Assembly (NCBI GenBank): GCA_034620365.1
Contig: JAQGEQ010000175.1
Span: forward strand, 1,116,001-1,180,000
Direction: 5' to 3'
DNA: 64,000 nucleotides
Source of the DNA: Pegea sp. RAD2-039
Taxonomy: Eukaryota > Chordata > Thaliacea > Salpida > Salpidae
Each line of letters begins with the position of its first letter. Positions within the stretch are counted from its first letter, which is position 1. The notes beneath the pieces were generated by a model. That model searched no databases and had not been told where the DNA came from. It was given only the letters and a program-made list of their open reading frames with translations. This document shows positions 14,114 to 27,588 of this stretch, one piece after another. The translations under genes were made by a program, and so were the position numbers.

Positions 14114-15088
14114 TTCTAATAGTAGTTTTATTACATAAATAAATCTAAAAACAACAAATAATGAAACACACATCATGTTTTTATGAATTAAATTTGAAAA
14201 TTTACGAAAATGATATCATTAAAAATAAAAACAAAACTAATATATCAGTTCATAATTATAATTACAAAATAAAAAAGTGAATAATATATAAATGAGTTAA
14301 AACTCAGGAAAAGTTATAAGATGGAAACTTTATTTTGAATTAGAAAGTGAAATAAAGAAACCACTTTAAATAATAAAACTTACAATAAAAGTAAATTTAA
14401 AAAAGGATTTTGTAAATACTATCATAAAAGCATAAACAACACTTTCAAACATTCAACTAAATAAATAAAAATAAGAAATAAACTTGAATAATAAACAGAA
14501 CAACCATTAACAAATTAAATAATAAAAATTATAACATAGAAAATGTTATATTTAATTAAAAATTAAAAGCTGAAAGGCAAACAATGAAATATTTTAATGA
14601 ATACATGATGTAAGCTAATAAAAGAAATATTTATTAATCAGAAAAATAGAGAATTAACAAAGTTGAAAATATATAACTGCAAGTAATTTCAGTTTTTACC
14701 TATAACAAATTAAACATCATTTAAAAAATACTAATTAATAATAAATCTTAAATATAAAAAAACATAAATAATTGTAAGATTTTTATATTTTAAAAATGTA
14801 TTATTTTTAAATATATAAAAGACAATTTGCAAAAATAACAGTCAAATCTCTGGAGCTACAGATTTAAATATTATTTTTAAAGATTGAAAGGTCAAAAATA
14901 ATTTGTCAATTTAGACTAAAATTAATTGAAGTTATAAAAGATATAAATGATTTAGAAAAATTATTTTTTAGTCAAAAATTAATGATAAAAAGAGCATATC
15001 TTTTCAAAAGCTTTCAAATTTTAGATATAAAGAATTGATATAATTAATATACCGACCAACTAGGTCAAATTCAAGTTATATTTAGGAT

Positions 15089-15159
15089 CACGTGCGAGAC
15101 CTTCGCGCCTATAGTGAAATTTGAGTTGTAAAAAGCTCTGTGCTAAAACAGCGCGAAAA
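15089..15159 (-). promoter_or_regulatory. Putative POLA1 promoter: E-box and two E2F-like sites
   Basis: A CACGTG E-box lies at 15089-15094. Two E2F-type sites follow: TTCGCGCC at 15102-15109 and GCGCGAAAA at 15151-15159 (TTTTCGCGC on the minus strand). They lie in a short, locally GC-richer patch about 1 kb upstream of the POLA1 start codon. A TTAG just before the ATG could be the acceptor of a 5' UTR intron linking this patch to the gene. POLA1 is a classical E2F target in animals, so the assignment is reasonable but unproven. Confidence 0.4.
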
Positions 15160-15619
15160 ATAAAAAACTTTGACGCATGAGTTATTTATATGAAGAATAA
15201 ACTTGTCAAACAATAAGCGCAAAAAATTTTCCAAAAGAACTATAAAATATTAAAATCCAAGTCTTGATGAGAACGGTTGGAGAAAAAAAATTTGCTACAG
15301 CTTGTCGATGAATAACACAAATCTACAAAAAATCCTTGTATTTAAAGTCAATTAATTCTCAAATTACAAAGGATTAATAACTGTTGTTTTTAACTAATGG
15401 TAGAAATAAGAAAATTAGCTTATTAATTTAATCAGTTTTCAAATAAACTGAAAAAAGTTAAATAAACATTGAAATTTTAGATGCTGACATCTTTTAATTA
15501 AAGCAAACTTTTTCAAGATTGCTTTAAAAGTTACTTGTGATATTAAGTCTCACGTCAATCTATACATAAAATATGCATAAGTTGACATTTTGTGTCACTT
15601 TGTTCAGTTATTTCCGCTT

Positions 15620-16150
15620 TGATTCTGGATCAGACACATATCACCAACTCTGAATTATGAACATCCTTGTTTAATTTTTTTCTTAGCTCTGTTGAACAAA
15701 GCACACAAATCTCTACAATGGCTCTCCGATCTTTTTGGCTACCCAGAGCCCCTTTGGTTTCCAGACAGCAGAATCTGTGAATCTTCAAAAACAATTTCAA
15801 AGGAGGAACTTCTTCTCTGCTTCCAACCAACTATATTTTCCGCTGGAGAAATGTTGCATTCTCGGTCTAGTATGTTTTTGAATTGGATAGATAACTTTAA
15901 GATTGTAGTTGTCCAAGGGCTTGCATGGACCTTAGTACTCGCTTTAAAATCCCGGACTACTGTTGCCAGATACTTTGGTACACCAAATTTTAAGAATATC
16001 GTGCATAAGTAGCAAGTTAAGCTTTTCGATCCAAGTTGAGAGTTTTTCGAGAAAATTTTAATTCATTTTGAAAAAGCAGCAACTATCTGATCTTCTTCAC
16101 CATGGTCCAGGTTGATAAGACTTCTACAATTGAGGAGGAAGGGTTTCTGG
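15620..16150 (-). mobile_element. Degenerate Ty3/gypsy retrotransposon integrase fragment
   Basis: Conceptual translation of the minus strand, in broken frames, gives integrase-like pieces in the correct order. Around 16000-15950 there is a segment resembling the integrase core (FLKFGVPKYLATV). Downstream, a segment resembling the end of pol passes through SPAENIVG and LFNRAKKKIKQG to FRVGDMCLIQNQ. In-frame stops and frame changes separate them, so the copy is dead. The open frames seen on the plus strand here are shadows of this relic. No LTRs or target-site duplication could be delimited. Confidence 0.6.
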
Positions 16151-16200
16151 ATGTATTTTAGTAGTCAGGTTTATTCTGCTTAGAAGGTATATCTTAAAGT

Positions 16201-16235
16201 ACCAGGAGAAGCTTTTACTTCTAGTTTCTCCTGGT
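16201..16235. repeat. Small GC-rich inverted repeat (hairpin)
   Basis: ACCAGGAGAA and its exact complement TTCTCCTGGT are separated by about 15 nt and followed by TTTTTA. The repeat lies next to the gypsy relic and may be part of it. No function is assigned. Confidence 0.35.
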
Positions 16236-16989
16236 TTTTAGGTAGCAAACTGTAGTAGTTGAATTGCTAATATGACGTCCTATATTTCTGCGAGCTTTGG
16301 AGAAATTATAGACGTCCTAGACGAAAAAATTCTCGTTGCACACATAAAGGTATTTACCTAACTACTTATTTCTAAAAATATCTGTACTTCTAAAAAGTTT
16401 TTTACTAAAAGGAATTAACTCAAATGACATCTATGACATTTCGTAAAGTTATTTTATATGAAACAAATATTTTCGTAATAAAAATGACTTATTTTATAAC
16501 TACATAAGATTTCTATGGTTTTGTAAAAGAAATATCTGTAATAAATATATCAAAAAGAAAGATATCCATTCAAGATAGAAACACAATTAAAAGTGTGTAA
16601 AGAGCTTTCTTAGATGCAGCAAAAGTAACAAGCTGGTTTACTTCAAGTTAAAAATCTAGAGAAAAAAGTCTAGGCCAACAAATATGATCTTTCAAGAAGT
16701 ATAACTGAGACAACAATAGACCTTTAGAATGACATTTATGATTCTTTAGTTGAAAATGTAAAAAAACATAAATAATGCTTAAAAAAGATAAAAATTTCGA
16801 CTAATTAATGGAGTTATCTATTTTGCTTTCTACAATGTCTGGCTCATCTAGTAAACAGATTTTTCAGACCTAAATCCCTTTCGTAACTGCTAATAAGTGA
16901 ACTTATAATTTCTGTATATTCACTAACCAACCACTATTAAGTTTCACTTCCAAAATTATTTTATTACAGTTGCTATTATTAGTTGCTTA

Positions 16990-18105
16990 CAGCATGACTG
17001 TAAATAATAAATTAACAACTCTCACACACCAAGGTTGGACCGATTTAGTACTTGATTCGAAAGGAAAAAAGCTGCGTAATCAGAAACACTAATCTTACAA
17101 ATGATTCTAGTTTTAGCACTACAAACTGTAAAAAAAACTAGTCTGTGAACTGGCAGCTCAGAATCCAGTCCACAAAGTCTGAACTTATAACTTTCTCCCG
17201 TAAACCAGCATCAAATTCCTTGGACCAATATTCCATATTTATTATCTCCAGGTTTATTATTCAACGAATATCTTCGGTCTTAGACCTTGGCATTACTCTA
17301 TCATCTGACTTTAAATGGTGCAATTATGTTTCTAGAATCTTTGCGAAGTCAATCAACTTTGTCTATTTTATTATAAAGACCTTTAATTTTAAGGATCCAT
17401 ACTTCTTTATCAATCTCTTTAAATTGTACGTACGTCCAATTCTTGAATACAATGTCAGTGTATGTTTTTCATATCAAGTTGATGATATAAAAAAATCGAA
17501 TCTGTTCAGGTAATATTTACGAGATTAGTATGCAGGAATCTTAATATTAAATATGATAATTATAAACTTCGTCTCAGTTTCTTCAATTAAGATACTTTCG
17601 AAATCCGACGGATTAAATACTAATTTATTCTTATTTTTTAAATTATCTACAATTTAATTGACCTTAAGTTGGTTGATTTCTTTTCCATTAGCTTTCCCTC
17701 AAGTTATATCAAGTCAGACGACACACATTACATCTTAAGCCTATATCACCTGGTACGATTATCAGAGCAAAATTTTTCTCATTAGTACTTGGAATCAGCT
17801 GCCATCAAACATTTTCATGTCAGAATCACTCGCGTTGTTCAAGCAGAAACTGAACCGTTATGATATTGCTACAATTGTCATTTGTAAACTGTGATTTTTT
17901 CCCTTTTTTATATTATTATTATTGTTGGTAATTGTTCACTGTTATATGTTTTGAGGACTACCGAAATACCATGTGTTACATCTTTTTCTCTGTATTTCTA
18001 ACTTAATATATGTTATTTGTGAGAATGTGTGTTAGCGAGAGATGCTCTCTTCAGGCACCCTCCTTAGCATTTATTGAGATAAATAAATAACTTAGAGAAA
18101 AACTA
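16990..18105 (+). mobile_element. 3' end of a dead non-LTR retrotransposon (LINE)
   Basis: A 122-codon open segment (17145-17513) encodes the C-terminal part of a CR1/jockey-like reverse transcriptase, with typical motifs DLGITLSSDFKW and LYVRPILEYN. After frame breaks, weaker downstream pieces include WNQLPSNIFMSESLALFKQK, the usual end of such ORF2 proteins. The element ends at about 18105 in a small hairpin (GAGAGATGCTCTC), then AGGCACCCTCCTT, GCATTTAT and AAATAAATAA. There is no intact endonuclease or catalytic RT motif, so it is 5'-truncated and inactive. A second copy lies at 41515-42092, and the tail is shared with the SINE at 50196-50369. Confidence 0.8.
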
Positions 18106-18248
18106 AACCAATTTGAACAACATTTCAAGTAAACCATGAACATTTATTGATTGCTATTTATTACTAACTGCAATATACATACAGTTTATGAAATATCTCA
18201 ACAATCTAACAAAATGATCATGGTAGAAAAACGACCTAAAAAACAAGA

Positions 18249-18656
18249 TTACATCTGGGGTCTTTGTGGTGGCATCATCATCATAGGGGGTCCTTGCATT
18301 GGTGGTCTCATCTGTTGAAGTGGCAGCATTTGAGGTGCCATCATTGGTCGAGGGCCAGGAATTGGTACCATTGGCGGTCCACTCATCATTCTTGGTCCTA
18401 ATCCATGTCCCATTACTGCCATTTGTTGGGACACTGGTGAAACACCAGGTAGACCAAAAGGACCACTTGTAATTTTTCCCTGCTGAAAAGCTCTAGTTGT
18501 TTTATCAATTAATTCTTGAGCTTGTTCCTCCATCCAGCTTTGGTAGTAGGCTCTCACATTGTCCTTATGTTTTCTTCCAGAGCAATGAGTCTTTCTCACG
18601 GAGGGAGAATCATGTGTTAAGTAGGTATCACAATAATCACAAAAGTATTTAGGCAT
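18249..18656 (-). CDS. SNRPC: U1 small nuclear ribonucleoprotein C
   Basis: A 135-residue protein in one coding exon. It is a U1 snRNP component that stabilises pairing of U1 snRNA with the 5' splice site. Residues 1-38 form the matrin-type C2H2 zinc finger ([18 protein letters not shown], then C and H in THCSGRKH), nearly identical to the human protein. The helix [21 protein letters not shown] follows this finger. The remainder is the usual Met/Pro/Gly-rich tail ([14 protein letters not shown]). It is slightly shorter than the human protein (159 aa). The sequence just upstream of the ATG (TTCTTACAG) is a good splice acceptor, so a 5' UTR intron is likely. AATAAA signals lie on the minus strand at 18157-18162 and 18143-18148, immediately before the LINE tail. 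Confidence 0.97.
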   Translation of the reverse strand: MPKYFCDYCDTYLTHDSPSVRKTHCSGRKHKDNVRAYYQSWMEEQAQELIDKTTRAFQQGKITSGPFGLPGVSPVSQQMAVMGHGLGPRMMSGPPMVPIPGPRPMMAPQMLPLQQMRPPMQGPPMMMMPPQRPQM

Positions 18657-18681
18657 TTTAACCGTTCACTCAAAGATATCT

Positions 18682-21600
18682 GTAAGAAGAAATAGATTAA
18701 ATGATTTCATTCAATACATGACTATAGATAAAAAATTATACATCTTTTATAGCAAACACAACTGTATGACTACATAACTATAATGAAAAGATCTTAAGTA
18801 CCACAGTTTAATATAATTAATACATAAAAACTAGAAATACTACACAAACATAAGTAAATGGGTATCATGAAAAGTACAAAATAAGTGAAGAAAATAAAGA
18901 ACTAAAAAATTACTCAAATCACATTTCTAGAATATATCTTTTAAAGAGGTGATATAATTTAATTGTAGAAAGAAGAACTAAAACCATAATTTATATTTGA
19001 GCCAATTGACTTAAGATAATTAAGAAAAATTTTAAGAAATTTCAATCAAACTAATAAATAATATGTTATGTAAATTCTAAAGCTTGGTAAAAAATAATTA
19101 AAATAGTCTTAAGAAGCTATTTTTCATAAAACTTTAATGTTTAAAAAACTGCAAACTCAAAGAACAAAAATTTCCTGATGAATTTTAGTTTTATAAATTG
19201 TATAAAAAAGTTATAAATGAAATAAATTAAATTTTCTTATTCAAAATAGAATTCTAGGCTTCTGCAAAAATATTATTTTATAAAAACTTTTTTTGAATGT
19301 GTCTTGAAAAAAATAAGTTATATATAACTTTAAAAAAATTTAAATTTTAAAAACACATTATAAAATTATCATCACTTATATCATAGTTATAATACATATT
19401 TTCAATTAATACATTATTTAATATAACAACAATAGAAATAGTTAAAAAGACTGATAACTGAATAAAAGGAAACATGTAAAAGACAAAACAATAAATACAT
19501 TTAGATTAAATAAGTTAAAATCGTTTAATAAAAAATGTTTTGTTAAGCTTAGATCAGTTTTTTGTATAAACAAAATTATTATTCTGCAAAATAAAATTCA
19601 CTAAATAAATACTAAAATAAATCACAATTTCACTTTTCGCTAGAAAATTTAAAAGAATAAACTACAAATGGTTGATTAAACTGATCAAAAAAACATCTAA
19701 TAACTCGCCCGGCGAATAGAATAAAAACAAATTTCCCAAATTGATTTCCAATTCGTTAGACAAATTGGCGAAAATGGCGGAACTTGAAAGCTAAATTATC
19801 ACAGTCGATTTTCAGTAGCTTTACAAAATGAAATTAAATTTTAAGAACATTAAACAATTTTGTTCTAAATAGAATAAGAGACTTCACATGTTTAAGCTAA
19901 ATAAAGAGATTTTATACCTAAATGATAAGTTTATAATTTATACTGGTTTTGTCGTCACTAAGCTTTGCTCAAGAAATGGATTTTTTTAAGAAAAGAAGCT
20001 TTTGATTATGTGGTAGTATTACCAATCATTATAAATGTAAAATGTACTGATTGAAAATAAAAATTTGCTATTATACATTGAGATGTCACCATTAAGAAAT
20101 GCTTTAAAACTGTAGGTATTATTTTGTTATTTTTAATTTCGAAATAAAATTAAAATTTAGCACAAGAAATAGCTCTAATTTTATTTAGTCAAAAATAAAA
20201 ATAGTTTGAAGAATATATTTTCTAAACAAGGTAAGAATGCTTTAAGTGTAAGTCCATTCTTAAAACCACTACCTGATTGCTTTAAGTTATTCGAGTCCTG
20301 CATTTTTTTGCAGAATAAAAAAAGTTACAAAGTAGAACTTTTGACTGGTGTAGCTAGAAAACTATGCATCAATATTTAAAGCATTAATTAGTTTACTTAA
20401 AACAACTTAAATTAAAAAATGTATCTTCTAATATATTTTAGAGTTTAGATATTAAGCCATTTCATTTATTCATTGAGTCGGAAATTTAATTTCCAGATTT
20501 ATATATAATACTATGATTAGATGCAGTTTTATCATCATCTGTTGAATGAATTCTTTGAGATTTTATGATTTACCCTTAAGTTGCATTATTTTTACAATAA
20601 TTTATATCGTTAATACATTGACTTAACACGCATTTCAGTCTAAAAAGTATAATCCCTTTTTCCACTTCTGTCATTCAAGTTTTGATCAAATGATGTTTGG
20701 TCAAACGAGTTTACATTGATAAAAGAGCTTCTGTATTCATCTTTAGTTTATTAACGTTAAAACCAATCTAATGCTTACAAAAATACCTGATTAGGACAAA
20801 TTATACGAGTAAAAAACATGATTGATGCAAGGATTTTAAGATAACCACAGTACCTATTTTTACGTAAAAACTTGATGATTGAATTTTAAGTCTTACAATT
20901 CTACATTTTTTAAAATAAAATTAAATGTTATGTTAGTTTTGTCAAATTATATCTACTACACAGTAAACAAAGTTCTTTTTTAATTTTTGTTTCTTACAAT
21001 ATGCTTTCGAGATTTTGTTGTAGTGTGTACTAATATTTAGGAATACTTTATTTTTGCTCTATAAGTTAATTTTATAGTTTCTTGTTTTTATATTCTGTTT
21101 GACTATATTATATATTTTTAGTTTTTATATTATATTATGTTATAGCATGCATGTATATATAACCAGGTATTTTATTATAAAAGTAAAATTAGTTAGAGTT
21201 GTATTTCAAACCTATTTACAAATTTCAAGAAATGTTTTCTTAACTTTAATCTTGTAATGGATAAGCTAATTTATATTTCAACAAATTTTGATTATAAAGT
21301 CAATATTTGATATAATTATATGGAGCAATAGCATAATTTTTATTGAATACTTTTTTTTCTAAATTTTTACTAGAATTATTTTATAAAAAAATAAGTTTTA
21401 AAAGCTTTAAAAAATTTTAAAAAATGATTTGTTTTTTCCTGATTACTTTGCAATGATGACATTTGATTTTATAATTTTTTTCATTATTTTTAATCAGTTT
21501 TGAATTTAATTTTCTTAAAAGTATAAACTTGCATTATTTAATCCATTGAATTAAATCAAACTTATTTCATTTATACTAATTATTATTTTTTGAAATATGA

Positions 21601-21735
21601 ATTGCAAACAAGCATTCAAATAGCACTAAAAATTTCATCAAACTTATATTTTATAAAATTAACCTCATAAAATTATTAGGATATTAAATTTAGAGAAAAC
21701 TTTAAACAAAAGAAGTTTTATAAGAAATTTGTGTG
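18682..21735. other. Divergent spacer between SNRPC and INTS11, with a YY1-like site
   Basis: This 3-kb A/T-rich spacer lies between two head-to-head housekeeping genes and contains no coding exon I can support. A short GC-richer patch at 19700-19790 includes AAAATGGCGG at 19771-19780, a perfect core of the YY1 consensus often found just downstream of metazoan start sites. The patch could be a shared promoter, with 5' UTR introns on one or both sides. Confidence 0.4.
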
Positions 21736-24720
21736 ATGCCTGAAATTAAAGTTGTTCCGCTTGGAGCTGGACAAGATGTTGGTAGAAGTTGTATTCTTGT
21801 GACCTTAGGTGGAAAAAATATTATGTTAGATTGTGGAATGCATATGGGTTTTCAGGATGAAAAAAGATTTCCATACTTTAAATATGTTACTGGTGATTCA
21901 GGAACATTATCAGAACACATTGACTGTGTCATAATAAGGTGGATAATGTAAACAACAACAATTAGCTTAACAATAATGTAAAATTAGTCACAAATATACT
22001 TATCATTTGATTTTGGTTTTTGAAATGTAGAATATCTTATCTGATTCTTGCTATTTACAATAATTGTTTTAATATATAATTGTAAAATTTAGTTATAGTT
22101 TCTAAAAGTTGATTTGTTACTACTTAAAACCAGCATTTTTATGATGTATTTTGTTATAATTACAAAAGTTATTTTTATTTGTAGCCATTTTCATTTGGAT
22201 CATTGTGGAGCATTGCCATATATGTCAGAAATTGTAGGATTTGATGGCCCAATTTTTATGACTCACCCAACTAAAGCAATTTGTCCAATTTTATTAGAAG
22301 ACTATCGAAAAATTCAAGTTGAAAGAAAAGGAGACTCTAATTTTTTTACTGCTCAGCATATAAAGGATTGTATGAAAAAAGTTATAACAGTGAATCTTCA
22401 TCAGACTTATTATGTAAGTAAATGATGAACTAATGAGTTCAAAATCAGATCAAAAGTTGAAAAAATCATCCTTTAAAATTTTGTTAAATCTGAGTCACTC
22501 TTTCGATTTTCTAATATTTTGAAATATGACAAAAAAAACATCTAAAAAATATTTGGTAGGTAGATGATGATTTGGAAATTAAAGCATATTATGCTGGGCA
22601 TGTTTTAGGAGCTGCAATGTTTTATATGAAAGTAGGAACTGATTCAGTTTTATATACTGGTGACTATAACATGACACCAGATCGCCATTTAGGTGCTGCA
22701 TGGGTAGATAAATGCAAACCTAGCTTACTTATCACTGAATCTACTTATCCAACTACGATTCGAGATTCAAAAAGGTAAATCTCAGGGTTGCCAATTGATT
22801 TTTTTATAATTTGAAATTCATCTTGTTTAGATGTCGTGAACGTGATTTTTTGAAAAAGGTTCACGAACGAGTAGAAGATGGAGGAAAGGTTCTTATCCCT
22901 GTATTTGCTCTTGGTCGAGCCCAAGAACTCTGTATCTTGTTGGAATCTTACTGGGAGAGAATGAATTTAAAAGTAATTAGTTCTTCATCTTGTTAATAAC
23001 TTAGTTGGTTATCATTCAAATAACTATCAAATTCTAATCAAATAATTTCATTTCTTTTTATAACCTGAATTTTTTTTATCTAAATAGGTTCCTATTTATT
23101 TCTCAACTGGTTTAACTACTAAAGCAACTGAATATTACAAATTGTTTATTACATGGACTAATCAGAAGATAAAAAATACTTTTGTCGAGAGAAATATGTT
23201 TGATTTTAAACACATCAAAACTTTTGACAGGTAACAATTTATTTTTTATTACAAACTATTTAAAAAGTTTGAAAAAACAGTTTATAAGAATTTGAATTTT
23301 AACTTGACGCTTTTACGCCTTCTTCTTAAGTGTAAAAGTCAATTATCTTTGATTATCAGATCATATATTGATAATCCAGGACCCATGGTAGTATTTGCAA
23401 CTCCTGGGATGCTACATGGCGGTTTGTCTTTAGAGATTTTCAAACGTTGGTGCACTAAAGAAAAAAATTTAATTATTATGCCTGGTTATTGTGTAGCTGG
23501 TACTGTAGGTAATAAAATCTTGTCAGGGATGCGTACAATTGATTTAAAGCCAGGGCAGGTGATTACTTATTTCTTTTTTGAATAACTTTGGGTTAGATGT
23601 TCATCTGCTGCGTTGGGAATTGAAAAATCGACTCTTTTGTTTGTAGCCGGTGGATATTGAAATGCAAATTCGTTACATGTCATTCAGTGCACATGCTGAT
23701 GCAAAAGGAATCATGCAACTGATTCGAATGTGTGAACCTAGTAGAGTGATGCTAGTTCATGGTGAATCAAAGAAAATGGCTTTTTTACAAGAAAGAATCA
23801 ATAAAGTTTGTTAATTGAGAAATTTCTTATTTGGTTTGAAAAGATTCTTGTATTTTTATTAATGAATCTGTTAGTAATTTTGAGCAACAATTATTTCAAC
23901 TTTCACCTACAGGAGCTTGACCTACCCTGTTATAAACCTGCTAATGGAGAAACAGTGACGTTTAGTACAAACCCACCTATAGATGTTGAAGTTTCAACTA
24001 AATTACTGAAACGTCATCAAAATTTGAATGCTCTACCACACTTAGATGTAAAGCGAAAAGCTCCATTACATGGAGCACTGTTGGTAAAAAATGACAGGTT
24101 AGAAAAAATGTCCAAGTTCTGTTTGGTGAAAGGTTTCTACATACTTTTTAATAATCCATTCAATTTGTAGATATGTAGTTCTTGATCAAAAAGAAGCCAT
24201 GGAAGAATTGAATTTACAAAAACATCATGTAAGTCACATCATTAAGTTGCAATATCTTGATATTATTTAAAACTTCATTAATGTGATTTGGTTGTTTTAG
24301 TTTTTGAAGATTATAGAATTTACAAATAAATTATGAAACTGATATTTATTCTTCAGATGCAGTTTTCTATGAATGTAAAAGTAGAAAATCTTTCAGGATT
24401 ATCTTTTCTTCTCAATCTTAATCAATTGCATGAATATTTGAGAAAAAAACTTCGTTTTCAGCAAATCACTGCAAATGAAAGCAAAGAAGAGATTCAAATT
24501 AATTCGGTTAGATTTAAAATCAGCTAAATTTCTTCATTTATAATAATTGCTCATTACTAGTTACTTCTACAATTTTTTTCTGTTTTAGGTGTCAATCAAA
24601 CAGCAACAACCTGTCGCTAAAGATCTTTCTGTTTTACATTTTTCTGTATCTTCCTCAATTGCGGATGAAGATATATTTAATTATGTTGTTGAGCTACTTC
24701 AAAAACGAACATATGAATAA
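21736..24720 (+). CDS. INTS11: Integrator complex subunit 11 (RNA endonuclease), 11 coding exons, 604 aa
   Basis: Metallo-beta-lactamase/beta-CASP nuclease that is the catalytic subunit of the Integrator complex. It cleaves snRNA 3' ends and nascent promoter-proximal transcripts in the nucleus. Exons: 21736-21938, 22185-22413, 22560-22774, 22831-22972, 23088-23230, 23360-23558, 23647-23805, 23913-24097, 24171-24228, 24357-24506, 24589-24720, total 1815 nt with all phases joining. The start [19 protein letters not shown] matches the family. Zinc ligands are visible: motif 2 SHFHLDHCG (residues 68-76), the [15 protein letters not shown] region, [10 protein letters not shown] (motif C-like) and [14 protein letters not shown] belongs to the beta-CASP domain. 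The C-terminal domain is divergent but of normal length (human 600 aa). No catalytic residue appears lost. The spacing to SNRPC suggests separate or divergent promoters. Confidence 0.97.
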
Positions 24721-24876
24721 TTACTGCCACAAAATGATAGTTTTTATCTAATTAATGAAATTTTTAACTTTCATTAAACTTTTTTACTATCAAATACAAC
24801 TTCTTATCATGTCCAATACCAACTCAAATCAACTTTTAATCTTTTTTTGAACCGCATAAAACATAGAAGGAGCTAA

Positions 24877-24882
24877 AATAAA
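24877..24882 (+). terminator. Probable polyadenylation signal of INTS11
   Basis: AATAAA lies about 157 nt after the INTS11 stop. Another AATAAA lies near 25018. Confidence 0.45.
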
Positions 24883-24899
24883 TAAGGTTTTTGATCATC

Positions 24900-27580
24900 G
24901 CATCTTAAACAACCCTAACCAAAATTTTGAATTTAAATAATTTTGAATTTAAATTTGAATAAGTAGTTGCTGTTTATGCAGTTTTTCATAAACCTCCATA
25001 AAAAGTATTATGTTTCAATAAAATAATTGATACTTTAGTTGACAGTTGTATTCTTTTTTATTAATCTAAATATGATGGCTCCATTAGACTAACTACAATG
25101 AAAGCTTATATCAGTAAGATCAACTACAACCAACCTAACATTCATATATATTTTTCAACATAATGTATTAAGATGTCATTTTTGGTTAAAAATAAATGTT
25201 TGTATTGATAAGTTCTCATTGTGTATTTGATGTAAACCGAAAGTTTTGAGATTAAGTAACATTAGTGTAATAGGAAACAAGATTTTTGGGGTACATAAGT
25301 TAAATCTGAGTTGATGAAAAGTTTGGAATGTAAAGTTTAGTTACTACTGATGTAAGACTGAAATAAATTTAGTATTCATTAGTTTCATAATATTGTTAGA
25401 AAATCTGACAAAAACTGTATCTTTTCACGTTATTCTATTCATTTTTAGGGACATTTTAAAAGTCTTGTAAGAATCATAATAATACAAAAATAAAAACTTT
25501 AATATATCGTCTTTATTAACAATATGTTTGTAGTTGGTTTTAAAACTCCAATATTCTCATTAAAAATGAATTTTTAAATATGCTGGGATTTTTAGCACTT
25601 TCGTCAATAAGTAACTTGAAAATTTTCAGCTGTTAAACAAAAAAACAATTGAACATTTTTTAAGATTGGCAGGCGATCAGATATCAATTTACAGCACAGC
25701 TTGATGTTTTTTAATGTCAGCAATTTTTTTCTCATTTCTTAATAAGCGTTTTTCGATTAGCTTGTAGACAAACCTCTTTATATTATAGTAAAAGTTCGAT
25801 AGAGTGCTACTAGAACAAATTTAAAAAATCAATTACTGGCTCTTTTCCTTTCTTACATTATAAACTTAAAGAACTGTATCAATCAGTTGCTTAGAATAAG
25901 TAGCAATTAATTTGCGCATTTTTAGTACTATACATTATTAATATTTAATACTATTAACAAAAAGGACTTTAAACTATCTTTTGCGATAGTAACTGATTTC
26001 TCATACAATGAGTCATGATATGAGATAGATAAACTAATAAGAAATTAAAAAACCTAATTGTATTTTTTCAAAGTGATTTAAGAAAGACTAAAGAAAATGT
26101 TATCGAATTTTTGAGCCTATATTTTTATATCTAATAACTTCCAATAGATATAAGTATTTCAAAGTTGTGAAAAGCATAATCCAAAATACTTGATAAAGAT
26201 AAGACGCAACTTGAAAAAGTGTTTGCTTTTGTATACAGTGTTATTAAAACAACATAAGTCAAAGTTTTTTAAAGTAGAGTATACCTGAATGGATAAGTGT
26301 TATTAAGTTAAGAAGTTATTCAGTAACTATTTTAAGTGTGAAATAACTTTTAATGCGTATTCAACTGACTTAATTATACTAAATATTAGTATTAAATCAT
26401 AAAGCTTAGTTATATTTGCTTATTTATATGTCTATTACTTACATGTCTGTAGTTAGGACTTTTAATAATTTAGATGTGCTAGGGCTTTTTAGAAAAAAAG
26501 TTGTTTTTTACATTTTCGCCACTTGAGGTCGGCTTTTAGTATATTAGCTTACTTCCAAACATTTAACATTACACTTATAGAGTACTATTCCGCCTAACGT
26601 GTACTCATTTATGCTTTAGTTTCTGTTCATCGTCTAAGGTAAGATAATTCACAATTTGTTGAATATGTTAGCTCTGATACTTCACTAAATATTGCTATAA
26701 ATTGGGTTAATTTGTATAAAATGGAAGCCTTATGCACGCGTGTTTTTAACTAACTCAGTTTTGTTTGCCAAGTAAATATTATGATAGTCGCTTGTCCTCA
26801 AGTAGCGTTAGTCACTGTTATTTTTTAGAATGAATTTCCGTAGTCTTTTCATTATTTCTCCTATTGGAACTTGATGTAGTATTTATTGGTATTGTTTGTT
26901 GTAACATTGTTGAGTTACCATTTTATTGATGAAATGATATTGCAAATAAAGTTGAAATTGCTTGCAGTAATTTGAACTCAACCAGTTTCCTTGATTAAAC
27001 TTATTTTTTTTCTTAGTTTGTTTGTTTATTTCAATAAACTTTTCCTTGTTTGTGTCTTACATCTTTTAAACAGACTGAAGATGGTTTTCTTTATTCTTAA
27101 AATACTTGTTTTATTGATTTTGAGAAAATTTTTAATGTAAAAGTATTATTATTTTTTTCCAAATTCATTTATTCGATGTAAAAACTGTTTTATCTTAAAA
27201 GTTGTATTATTTTATTTGTAAAATGTTTAAATGATTTTGTGAATTTCTTGTAACTTCATTTTTGGTTGAGCTAATGTTAAAATAACAATATTTTTATTTC
27301 TATCTTTTTAATAATTTATCTGTGAAAATTTTAAGATAGAAATTATCATTTAGTACAAACTAAAATATGTATTTTAAAGTAGAAGCCAAAACTGGTTTTG
27401 TAGTTGACTGAAGTTTTATATAATTCTATCTTTTGTTAATATTTGAAATATAACCTTGATATCTAACATAAAATATATTTATTTTTATCAAAAAGAAAAT
27501 TATATCTCTTATAACTTCTAGAAACTATTCTTAAATTGTTAAACTTCTAATTTTAAAAAGATTCACATTTTCTGTTTCAG
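24900..27580. other. Intergenic A/T-rich stretch
   Basis: I looked here specifically for C4 zinc-finger exons that could supply a DNA-binding domain to the downstream receptor gene and found none. No tRNA, repeat or transposon coding sequence is recognisable. It presumably holds the promoter and 5' UTR exon of the gene starting at 27589, because that exon begins at a good acceptor (TTTCTGTTTCAG). Confidence 0.4.
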
Positions 27581-27588
27581 CAATTTCT

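Noticed and set aside
15692-16012. 106-codon plus-strand open frame
   Set aside because: It is the reverse complement of the gypsy integrase relic, which makes sense only on the minus strand.
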